Shown here: positions 1 to 6,419 of the stretch, in pieces
Layout: each line of letters starts with the position of its first letter
Numbering within the stretch: position 1 is the stretch's first letter
Source of the DNA: Afipia sp.
GTDB lineage: Bacteria; Pseudomonadota; Alphaproteobacteria; Rhizobiales; Xanthobacteraceae
Assembly (NCBI GenBank): GCA_017474385.1
Contig: JAFVHU010000153.1
Coordinates: forward strand, 1-44,491
Direction of reading: 5' to 3'
DNA length: 44,491 nucleotides
The notes under the pieces: generated by a model
The model's database searches: none
What the model was told of the DNA's origin: nothing
What the model saw: the letters and a program-made list of their open reading frames with translations, nothing else
Position numbers and translations under genes: made by a program

Positions 1-120
1 ATCGAAAACATGTTCGGCAGGCTCAAGGATTGGCGGCGCATCCACACCCGCTACGACCGATGCGCACACACCTTCATGTCCGCCATCTGCATCGCCGCCG
101 CAGTCATCTTCTGGCTCTGA
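1..120 (+). CDS. IS5-family transposase, C-terminal fragment (39 aa visible)
   Basis: The open frame from base 1 ends at TGA 118-120 and reads IENMFGRLKDWRRIHTRYDR followed by a short hydrophobic tail ending AAAVIFWL. The E-N-x-F-x-x-L-K-x-x-R-x-x-x-T-R-Y pattern is the conserved C-terminal block of IS5/IS4-type DDE transposases, and its first E is normally the last catalytic acid. The start and the first two catalytic Asp residues lie outside the window. The same fragment occurs inverted at the right edge. The family call is firm; the exact subgroup (IS427-like) is less certain. Confidence 0.85.
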   Translation: MENMFGRLKDWRRIHTRYDRCAHTFMSAICIAAAVIFWL

Positions 121-140
121 TCAATGAGTCCTGAGCCTAG
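1..140 (+). mobile_element. Right end of an IS5-family insertion sequence (cut by the window edge)
   Basis: Bases 1-140 are repeated, reverse-complemented and without a mismatch that I can see, at 44351-44490. The two copies diverge right after CTAG (137-140), so the element ends there. CTAG fits the YTAR target preference known for IS5-type elements, so it may be target sequence rather than IS sequence. The end reads GACTCATTGATC-like on the other strand, inside a longer terminal repeat whose left partner lies outside the window. The left part of the element is not present. Confidence 0.8.
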
Positions 141-736
141 GCATGTCGCAATATTGAAACGGCGCCGCCGCCGACGGACCCAAAGGGCATCCGCGGCGGA
201 GCAGACATCAATGACGGTCGATCACCGCGGTGCGCCTGCTAACGAGTGGCTGTTTCATCATCGCCTAATCGTTCGCTCGATCGGCGGATCGTTCGTTGCG
301 ATGCATCAATTCCAAATAGGAATTTTAATTATTTCCTCGCTTGAGCCAATTGCTAGCTCAGCAAGTAGTGAAGTAAATTTGACAGTACTATTTTAGAACG
401 ATAAGAAAATATCTCGGCTGCCGATGGCATGCGACATCTGATCGTTCACGGGCGCGTCGTCGCAGTGAAGCCGAAAAAAAGGCGGAGCAAGAATTCGCCA
501 CGAGGGGAGGGGTGGCATGAGTGGCGGGGACGAACTCGTCGCGGCCGAATTGCTGGACGGCTTTGTCGTCCAGGGCGCTCGACCTGATCGGGACGTTTGT
601 CAATCGCTCAAGGGTCTATCTGTCCACCGCCAAGAACGGCGAAGCAATTCTTATTGCAATCGCCGCCGCCTTCGACGCCGTCCTTCACACCATACGACCT
701 TGTAAGATCCACGAGAGATCCTTTGGGAGGAATGAA
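141..736 (+). other. Long leader upstream of the PQQ dehydrogenase, possibly with a degraded small ORF
   Basis: No convincing gene lies in these 600 bases. An AT-rich stretch at 300-410 could hold the promoter. A strong ribosome-binding-like run (GGGGAGGGG, about 504-512) precedes ATG 517, which opens only a 62-codon frame. A different frame over 575-700 reads LDLIGTFVNRSRVYLSTAKN and then IAIAAAFDAVLHTIRP. This looks like natural protein, so a small frameshifted gene is possible, but I do not recognise it. Part of the leader is repeated at 3199-3345. Confidence 0.4.
388..513 (+). repeat. Leader repeat, copy A
   Basis: Shares with 3199-3340 the identical 16-mer CTATTTTAGAACGATA (388-403) and the identical 14-mer GCAAGAATTCGCCA (487-500), then a purine-rich GAGG-type run. 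Similar GCGACNTNTGATCNTTCA sequence lies in between in both. A weaker match extends upstream (AATAGGAATT near 315 against AATAAGAATT near 3126). The spacing between the blocks is 99 bases here and 113 in copy B, so these are diverged paralogous leaders rather than a recent duplication. Confidence 0.65.
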
Positions 737-2920
737 ATGACATGTTCGCCGAGCGTTGAATCCATTTGCCCTTGTTTTCCTGAAACTGTTTCCAGCATGC
801 GCCGGCCGGTGTCCCTCGCGCGGGCCGCAATGGCGTTCGGGCTTGGGCTCGCGATGTCCTGCAGCGGCGCGCTGGCGCAGAACGTCGCCAAGGGATCACC
901 CGAACACATCAAGGCCGTCACGTCAGCAATCGACGGCGCATCGATCAAGGCCAATACCGCGAGCTCGAGCGACTGGCCGACCATCGGTCTCGACTATGCC
1001 GAGACGCGCTTTTCCAAGCTCAACCAGATCAACGCCGACAACGTCAAGAAGCTGGGCCTGGTGTGGAGCTATCCGCTCGAATCTTCCCGCGGTGTCGAGG
1101 CGACGCCGGTCGTGGTCGACGGCATCATGTACCAGACCGCCTCCTGGAGCGTAGTGCATGCTATCGACGCCCGCACCGGCAAGAAGATCTGGAGCTTCGA
1201 TCCCGGCATCGACAGGGAGAAGGGCTACAAGGGCTGTTGCGACGTCGTCAATCGCGGCGTGGCGCTCTGGAAGGGCAAGGTGTTCTTCGGCGCCTATGAC
1301 GGGCGCCTGATCGCGCTCGACGCAGTCACCGGCAAGAAGGTTTGGGAAAAGGACACCGTCGTCAGCAAGGATCACTCCTACACCATCACCGGCGCGCCGC
1401 GCGTCTTCAACGGCAAGGTGGTGATCGGAAATGGCGGCGCGGAATTTGGCGCGCGCGGCTACGTCACCGCCTATGACGCCGAGACTGGCAACCAGGCCTG
1501 GCGCTGGTTCACGGTGCCCGGCGATCCCTCAAAGCCTTTCGAAGATGAATCGATGGCGGCGGCCGCCAAGACCTGGGATCCGGCCGGCAAATACTGGCTC
1601 AACGGCGGTGGCGGAACGGCGTGGGACACCATTACATTCGATCCCGACCTGAACCTAGTCTATATCGGCACCGGCAATGGCGCGCCGTGGAACCGGAAAG
1701 TCCGCAGTCCCTCCGGCGGCGACAACCTCTATCTGTCCTCGATCGTCGCACTCAATGCCGATACCGGAAAATATGCCTGGCACTATCAGGAGACGCCCGG
1801 CGATCACTGGGACTACACCGCCACCCAGCCGATGATCCTGGCGGACATCAACATCGACGGCGCGCAGCGCAAGGTGATCCTGCACGCGCCGAAGAACGGC
1901 TTCTTCTTTGTCATCGACCGCACCAACGGCAAGTTCATCTCGGCGAAGAACTTCGTCGACGTGAACTGGGCGACCGGCTACGACGCCAATGGCCGCCCCA
2001 TCGAGGTGAGGGAGGCGCGCGGCGACGAACCCTATGACAGCATTCCGGGTCCCGCCGGCGCCCACAACTGGCATCCGATGTCGTTCAATCCGCAGACCGG
2101 GCTTGTGTATCTGCCGGCGCAGGGCGTGCCGATCAATCTCACGCCGGAAAAGACCTTCAAGCATAATGCCGTTGAGCCCGGCAAGTTCGCCAGTACGACG
2201 GGCTGGAATCTCGGCCACATGTTGAATGCCACGCCGCCGAAGAACCCGGCGTTCGGGCGTCTGCTGGCCTGGGATCCGGTCAAGCAGAAGGAAGCTTGGC
2301 GCGTCGAGCATGTGGCGCCGTGGAACGGCGGCACGCTCACCACCGCGGGCAACCTGGTGTTCCAGGGCACGGCCGACGGACGCTTCGTCGCCTACAACGC
2401 AACGACGGGCGAGAAGCTTTGGGAAAGCCCGACCGGAACCGGCGTGGTCGCAGCGGCCTCGACCTATATGCTCGACGGCAAGCAATATGTGTCGATCGCA
2501 GTCGGCTGGGGCGGCGTGATCGGCCAGTGGATGCGCGCCACCGAACTGCAGAGCCCCGGCACGGTCTACACGTTCGCGATCGACGGCAAGGCTTCGCTGC
2601 CCACCTTTGTCAAGTACCAGACCGAAGGCCTGCTTAAGGGCGTGAAGTACGACCCGAAGGACGTGGAGGAAGGCACCTTGATCTATGTCGCTGCCTGCGC
2701 CGCCTGCCATGGCGTGCCCGGCGTCGACAAGGGCGGTAATATCAGGAATCTCGGCTATGTCGCGCCCGAAAGCATCACCAACCTGAAGGACATCGTGTTC
2801 AAGGGCCCGTTCCGCGACCAGGGCATGCCCGACTTCACCGGCAAGCTGAAGGAATCGGACATTCCCAAACTGCAGGCCTTCATCCAGGGGACGGCGGACG
2901 CAATCCGTCCGAAGCAGTAG
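737..2920 (+). CDS. PQQ-dependent alcohol dehydrogenase, type II quinohemoprotein, with C-terminal cytochrome c domain
   Basis: Periplasmic oxidation of an alcohol (or aldehyde) with electrons passed from PQQ to a haem c in the same chain. About 727 aa. The ATG at 737 has GGGAGG six bases upstream; an internal ATG at 797 begins a clean signal peptide (MRRPVSLARA, hydrophobic core, cleavage after ALAQ), so either start may be used. The eight-bladed PQQ domain carries the adjacent Cys167-Cys168 (GCCDVV) typical of this family and the catalytic Asp359 in WDYTATQ. The residue two after that Asp is Thr, not the Asp that marks lanthanide enzymes, so a calcium enzyme is expected. Haem motif C654-A-A-C657-H658. 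It stands alone: no PQQ synthesis gene or separate cytochrome lies beside it. Substrate unknown. Confidence 0.93.
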   Translation: MTCSPSVESICPCFPETVSSMRRPVSLARAAMAFGLGLAMSCSGALAQNVAKGSPEHIKAVTSAIDGASIKANTASSSDWPTIGLDYAETRFSKLNQINADNVKKLGLVWSYPLESSRGVEATPVVVDGIMYQTASWSVVHAIDARTGKKIWSFDPGIDREKGYKGCCDVVNRGVALWKGKVFFGAYDGRLIALDAVTGKKVWEKDTVVSKDHSYTITGAPRVFNGKVVIGNGGAEFGARGYVTAYDAETGNQAWRWFTVPGDPSKPFEDESMAAAAKTWDPAGKYWLNGGGGTAWDTITFDPDLNLVYIGTGNGAPWNRKVRSPSGGDNLYLSSIVALNADTGKYAWHYQETPGDHWDYTATQPMILADINIDGAQRKVILHAPKNGFFFVIDRTNGKFISAKNFVDVNWATGYDANGRPIEVREARGDEPYDSIPGPAGAHNWHPMSFNPQTGLVYLPAQGVPINLTPEKTFKHNAVEPGKFASTTGWNLGHMLNATPPKNPAFGRLLAWDPVKQKEAWRVEHVAPWNGGTLTTAGNLVFQGTADGRFVAYNATTGEKLWESPTGTGVVAAASTYMLDGKQYVSIAVGWGGVIGQWMRATELQSPGTVYTFAIDGKASLPTFVKYQTEGLLKGVKYDPKDVEEGTLIYVAACAACHGVPGVDKGGNIRNLGYVAPESITNLKDIVFKGPFRDQGMPDFTGKLKESDIPKLQAFIQGTADAIRPKQ

Positions 2921-2929
2921 CTATCATGC

Positions 2930-2962
2930 CAGTCATGGCCGGGCCTGTTCCGGCCATGACTG
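2930..2962 (+). terminator. Hairpin after the PQQ dehydrogenase, probable terminator
   Basis: Perfect 13-bp inverted repeat CAGTCATGGCCGG (2930-2942) and its complement (2950-2962) with a 7-base loop, starting ten bases after the stop codon. There is no T-run after it, so termination or 3'-end protection is inferred from position and stability. Confidence 0.6.
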
Positions 2963-3198
2963 AATGAAATCGAATTCGTCCTCCAACTCGGTGTGTGGTC
3001 GCTGGGCCCGACGCTGCGGCAATCTCGCGTCTGAGAGCCAGCGCTACGCCGTCTTCTACGGGCAGCGCGCCCCTTTCTGCCGCACCCAGCCAATATGCAC
3101 GGGAGCGGATAATCTCCTAAATTCTAAATAAGAATTGTTCGATCTGACAATTAGAGCCGGTATCTTAGTGCATCACTCAGCAATTCGGATTGATAGTT

Positions 3199-3345
3199 CT
3201 ATTTTAGAACGATATCAATCGGCCCTGGTCGCTGCGGTCATCGCTCAGCGCAGGCGCGCGACTTTTGATCATTCAAAGGGGCGCCGTAACGCTCCTAAAA
3301 AACAAGGCGAAGCAAGAATTCGCCATGAGGGAGGATGGCATTGAC
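3199..3345 (+). repeat. Leader repeat, copy B, truncated by the IS3-family element
   Basis: Second copy of the leader that precedes the PQQ dehydrogenase: the identical 16-mer at 3199-3214, the identical 14-mer at 3312-3325, then GAGGGAGG and ATGGCATTG. The frame from that ATG is only a few codons long because sequence resembling the insertion sequence begins about 15 bases later. The gene this leader once served is therefore lost or displaced. The rest of 2963-3350 holds no gene that I can support. Confidence 0.6.
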
Positions 3346-3375
3346 CGGGCCCCACTGAGTGGTCCGATTGGAATG

Positions 3376-4251
3376 TTAGTTTAGAGATTGCATTTTGACG
3401 ATCTCCTTTGGTGCTGGCCAGACGAGGGCTTCGGGTGCCGGCGGTCGATATCCGAGCGATGAGTGCGGGCGCATCGTGTTGTAGTGGCGGCGCCAGTTTT
3501 CGATCACGATCTGGGCCTCCTTGAGTGTGTAGAAGATCTCGCCGTTGAGCAGTTCATCGCGCAGCTTGCCGTTGAAGCTCTCGCAATAGCCATTTTCCCA
3601 CGGACTGCCCGGCTCGATGTAAGCGGTCTTGGCTCCGACGGTGGCGATCCAATCCCGGAGCGCCTCGGCGACGAACTCAGGGCCGTTGTCTGAACGTATG
3701 TGCGCAGGGATGCCCCGCGAGACGAACAGCTCGCAGAGTGCCTCGATGACATCGGTTGCCTTGAGCTTCCGCGCGACACGGATGGCCAGGCTCTCACGGC
3801 TGAACTCGTCGATGATGCACAACATCCGGAACGCTTTGCCGTCGTGGGTGCGGTCAGCGACGAAGTCATAGGACCAGACATGGTTGGGCCGCTCCGGCCG
3901 CAGACGGATGCACGAGCCGTCGTTGAGCCACAGACGCCCGCGTTTAGGCTGTTTGGCAGGGACCTTCAGCCCCTCACATCGCCAGATCCGCTCAACACGC
4001 TTCTTGTTCACCGTCCAGCCAGCTCTGCGAAGCAACGCCGTAATCCGGCGATATCCGTAGCGGCCATATTGGCGGGCAAGCTCGATGATGTCGGCAGTCA
4101 AAGCTGCCTCGTCATCGGGTGTCGTTGGGATCTTGCGCTGCGTCGATCGATGCTGACCTAATGCCCGGCACGCCCGTCTCTAGGATATGCAAAGCTCGGT
4201 CATCACACGATCGACGCAGGCACGGCGTCGGGAGGGGCTTAGAAGTTTCCC
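3376..4251 (-). pseudogene. IS3-family transposase orfB (DDE integrase domain), broken by an amber codon
   Basis: The long intact part (3376-4101) carries the HTH_21 region ([20 protein letters not shown]) and the rve integrase core with the DDE acids in [19 protein letters not shown] and [18 protein letters not shown]. The normal N-terminal part of orfB continues upstream in the same frame (LSPSRRRACVDRV...), but a TAG at 4182-4180 interrupts it in ...CIS[15 protein letters not shown]. Relatives usually have an acidic codon there, so GAG to TAG is the likely change. In IS3 elements the product is made as an orfA-orfB fusion by -1 frameshifting, so this stop would prevent a full transposase. 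Confidence 0.8.
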
Positions 4252-4517
4252 TTTGCGGCCTCCGCCAGGATCAACTTGTCCAGCGTCAGATCCGACACCG
4301 CTCGCCGAAGACGATTGTTCTCAATCTCCAGCTCTTTGAGTCGCTTCACCTGATCACCCTTCAGGCCACCGTACTCGTTTCGCCATCGATAGTACGTTAC
4401 TTCCGTCACGCCTATCGCTCGGACTGCGTCTGCTACCTGCCGGCCCTGTGCCATCAGCACATCAACCTGCCGCAGCTTCGCAAAGATCTCTTCAGCTGTA
4501 TGCCTCTTCCTTGCCAT
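4239..4517 (-). CDS. IS3-family transposase orfA (HTH and leucine-zipper protein)
   Basis: 92 aa, start ATG at 4517 with GGAGGATA just upstream; the longer frame to 4544 adds residues without an RBS. Reads MARKRHTAEEIFAKLRQVDV, then a helix-turn-helix (VADAVRAIGVTEVTYYRWRN) and a heptad region rich in Leu/Arg (LKELEIENNRLRRAVSDL). This is the DNA-binding subunit of IS3 transposases, which recognises the terminal repeats and can act as inhibitor when made alone. Its 3' end overlaps the start of the orfB frame, where the programmed frameshift would occur. Confidence 0.88.
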   Translation of the reverse strand: MARKRHTAEEIFAKLRQVDVLMAQGRQVADAVRAIGVTEVTYYRWRNEYGGLKGDQVKRLKELEIENNRLRRAVSDLTLDKLILAEAAKGNF

Positions 4518-4599
4518 CGATCTTATCCTCCATCCGAAAACCATACTTCAGGGAGGACCACTTAGCGTAATCGCGGGTGGCACCACTCGACACTTGAGC

Positions 4600-4663
4600 G
4601 GCAGCTCCCCAGACTGATCGTGTCGAACGATCGGTCTTTGCCTGCAAATGAAGGGGAGCTGCC
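4600..4663 (+). promoter_or_regulatory. Nested hairpin in the IS110 transposase leader, covers the ribosome-binding site
   Basis: Outer stem: GGCAGCTCCCC (4600-4610) pairs perfectly with GGGGAGCTGCC (4653-4663), which ends immediately before the transposase ATG (4664) and contains its Shine-Dalgarno GGGGAG. Inner stem: AGACTGATCGT (4611-4621) pairs with ACGATCGGTCT (4627-4637), one G-U pair, loop of five. The two left arms are contiguous; 15 bases bulge on the right. The pairing would hide the ribosome site, limiting translation. The fold could alternatively be part of a recombination end or structured RNA. Confidence 0.7.
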
Positions 4664-5698
4664 ATGACGAAGTACGCCGCACTTGATGTCTCGCAGGAAT
4701 TAACAGCTGTCTGCATCGTCGATGAGACGGGACGGATCACGGCCGAGAAGAAGATTGCGACTTGTCCGGAGACAATCAATTCCTGGTTGTCGAAGAACGC
4801 GCCCGATCTGGTTCGTGTCGGGATGGAGACTGGTCCGCTGGCTGTATGGCTATGGAATGAATTACACGATCGGGGCATTCCGATCGTGTGCATGGATGCT
4901 CGGCACGCCCATGCTGCCTTGAAGATGCGGCCGAACAAGACCGATCGGAATGATGCCGCTGGGCTCGCCCAGATCGTTCGCACAGGCTGGTTCAAGCACG
5001 TCCGGATCAAGTCTCGAGATTGCTACGAGGTTCGATCGTTGTTGGCCGCTCGTGAGGCTCTCGTTCGGACCCGCGTCAGGCTAGAGAACGAAATCCGGGG
5101 GCTCTTGCGTACCTTCGGCGTGCTGTTTGGCAAAGCCGGTGGGGGCTTTGCCTTACGGGCCGAAGAGATCGTCGCGGGTGAACTCGATGCTTCAGCGCCA
5201 ATGCGCGTCATTGTCGAGACACTCATGCAGGCTCGAATGGCAATCCTCGATCGCATCAAGGTTTTCGATCGCCAGGTACTGATGATTGCCAAGAAGAATC
5301 CGGCAGCACGCTTGTTTATGACAGCTCCGGGCGTCGGCGCGATCACAGCTCTCTCGGTTGCGTCGGTCTTCGATGATGTCGAGCGCTTCAAGCGATCGTC
5401 GAGCGCAGGCGCTTATCTCGGATTGACGCCGCGCCGCTACGAGTCAGGCGAAGTCAGCCGGAATGGGCGGATCTCCAAACACGGAAACCAGATGACGCGT
5501 AAGCATCTCTATGAGGCCGCCACGACGTTACTCACGAGAACCAAGGCCTTCTCGACCCTCAAGGCCTGGGGCCTCAAGCTCGCCAAGGTTGCCGGCTTAA
5601 AAAAAGCGCGCGTCGCTGTGGCACGGGAGCTCGCCGTCATTCTTCACGCAATGTGGAAGACAAGCACCCCGTTCCGTTGGAGCGCTGTGGCCGCATGA
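4664..5698 (+). CDS. IS110-family transposase (DEDD recombinase)
   Basis: 344 aa. The N-terminal RuvC-like DEDD domain starts MTKYAALDVSQE with the first catalytic Asp in ALDVS, followed by the Glu in VGMETGPLA and the Asp pair in KTDRNDAAGLAQIV. A coiled central part leads to the C-terminal Transposase_20 domain with MTAPGVGAITALSVAS and the serine-containing GLTPRRYESGEVSRNGRISK, where IS110 enzymes carry their nucleophilic serine. Full length for the family, no visible defect. It excises and inserts the element, guided in this family by an RNA encoded in the element ends. The start codon directly follows a strong hairpin. Confidence 0.93.
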   Translation: MTKYAALDVSQELTAVCIVDETGRITAEKKIATCPETINSWLSKNAPDLVRVGMETGPLAVWLWNELHDRGIPIVCMDARHAHAALKMRPNKTDRNDAAGLAQIVRTGWFKHVRIKSRDCYEVRSLLAAREALVRTRVRLENEIRGLLRTFGVLFGKAGGGFALRAEEIVAGELDASAPMRVIVETLMQARMAILDRIKVFDRQVLMIAKKNPAARLFMTAPGVGAITALSVASVFDDVERFKRSSSAGAYLGLTPRRYESGEVSRNGRISKHGNQMTRKHLYEAATTLLTRTKAFSTLKAWGLKLAKVAGLKKARVAVARELAVILHAMWKTSTPFRWSAVAA

Positions 5699-5965
5699 TC
5701 AGATCCATGCTGCCCTGACAACGCTTCCAACGGCGCGTCCCCGCCGGGACGCATGACGCGGATCAGGCCGTCCCTTTGAATGTGGCATCACCGCACCTTC
5801 CATGATGACCACGTGGACCACTTCGGCCGATCCACCATCCGACGCCAACATGCGGCGATGCAGACCATCGACCGCGGAGAGAACTCTGAGCCCGGCGAGA
5901 ACGCCCAGTCATGGAAGAAAAGCTATTGACGAGCGCGATTAGAGAACTTCAAAGGGGGCAGATCA
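5699..5965 (+). ncRNA. Right non-coding end of the IS110 element, candidate bridge RNA region
   Basis: No frame here looks coding. It includes a perfect GCGTCCC/GGGACGC hairpin (5735-5741 with 5746-5752, loop CGCC) and other short self-complementary pieces such as CCACGTGG (5808-5815). In IS110-family elements a structured bridge RNA is encoded in a non-coding end, on the 3' side in the IS1111 subgroup. Its presence here is inferred from that layout and from the length of this end; guide loops were not identified. Confidence 0.3.
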
Positions 5966-6005
5966 ATCGATCGCAATCGTGTGTGGTGGGCAGAACTATC
6001 TTTGA

Positions 6006-6131
6006 AAGGTCAAACCTCTCATCATCAACGTCGATAGCTGCAATATCGAGGCAGTGCGCTCGCTTGACGTGCATGTGCTTAGCTTTGGGGCCACTGCGGA
6101 TGCGATTTCGGATAGTGAGACCGAAAAGTAA
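6006..6131 (+). pseudogene. Possible C-terminal gene remnant beside the IS110 element
   Basis: A stretch of 41 codons between TGA 6003-6005 and TAA 6129-6131 has a protein-like composition: KVKPLIINVDSCNIEAVRSL, then a segment ending SDSETEK. It has no start codon or RBS and its upstream side runs into the IS110 end, so it could be the tail of a gene cut by the insertion. I do not recognise the family. The rest of 5966-6313 shows no gene. Confidence 0.25.
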
Positions 6132-6313
6132 AACGCAGAAACGCCACTTCAGTTGCGTGCGGTAGTAATTTCGGTGTGCGCTCACCTCGTGGTGGGAAGC
6201 GGCCTCATCCTTTTCCGGATGGATCCCAGACCTGCCTTTGCTGCGACGGCGCGGCCGCACAAATTGTGCGATGCAAATTCCCCGACAACCCTCGTGCGTT
6301 TAGATAATCGGCA

Positions 6314-6346
6314 TTGACACAAGAAAGTTGAGGTGGCAACTAAATT
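6314..6346 (+). promoter_or_regulatory. Candidate promoter of the P450 operon with an overlapping inverted-repeat operator
   Basis: TTGACA at 6314-6319 matches the -35 consensus. A -10-like region lies in CAACTAAATT (6337-6346), though no hexamer at 17 bases is good. The inverted repeat AGTTG-N6-CAACT (6326-6341) sits in the spacer and -10, where a bound repressor would block RNA polymerase. The MarR-type gene at 9253-9774 is the obvious candidate to bind it. Binding is inference. Confidence 0.5.
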
Positions 6347-6419
6347 GAAATGGCAAAGTTTTGCACTGATCGATCTCCATGCGGTGGATCGAGCGATCCG
6401 ACTTACAGGGGAGGCGGGG

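Larger units (their letters stand above)
3356..4564 (-). mobile_element. IS3-family element (IS407/IS3-like), probably inactive
   Basis: Two minus-strand frames, orfA then orfB, in the usual IS3 arrangement lie between imperfect inverted ends: TGAGTGGTCCGATTGG at 3356-3371 and, on the other strand, TAAGTGGTCCTCCCTG ending at 4564. The outer 10 bases match at nine positions. I see no direct target duplication at the two junctions (CAC before, GCG after), which suggests later rearrangement or a boundary misplaced by a few bases. The right end lies next to the IS110-family element. Confidence 0.85.
4565..5965 (+). mobile_element. IS110-family element, approximate limits
   Basis: A single DEDD-type transposase gene with a roughly 100-base left non-coding end and a roughly 265-base right non-coding end. 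IS110-family elements lack conventional terminal inverted repeats, so the limits are estimated: the left limit is where the IS3-family end stops, and the right limit is near AACTTCAAAGGGGGCA (5946-5961), which I take from memory as resembling the 3' end of related elements. The non-coding end longer on the 3' side resembles the IS1111 subgroup. No target duplication is expected. Confidence 0.65.

Noticed and set aside
1655-2710. Minus-strand open frame of about 350 codons across the PQQ gene
   Set aside because: Mirror frame of a GC-rich gene; no domain, and the plus-strand frame is clearly a dehydrogenase.
737-2920. Lanthanide-dependent XoxF/PedH-type enzyme
   Set aside because: The diagnostic second Asp is Thr (WDYTATQ), so the lanthanide site is not supported.
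3350-4570. Target-site duplication of the IS3-family element
   Set aside because: Compared 3-5 bases on both sides; they do not match.
5911-6165. 84-codon plus-strand frame after the IS110 transposase
   Set aside because: No RBS, crosses the element end, and composition is poor; another frame in the region is more protein-like.
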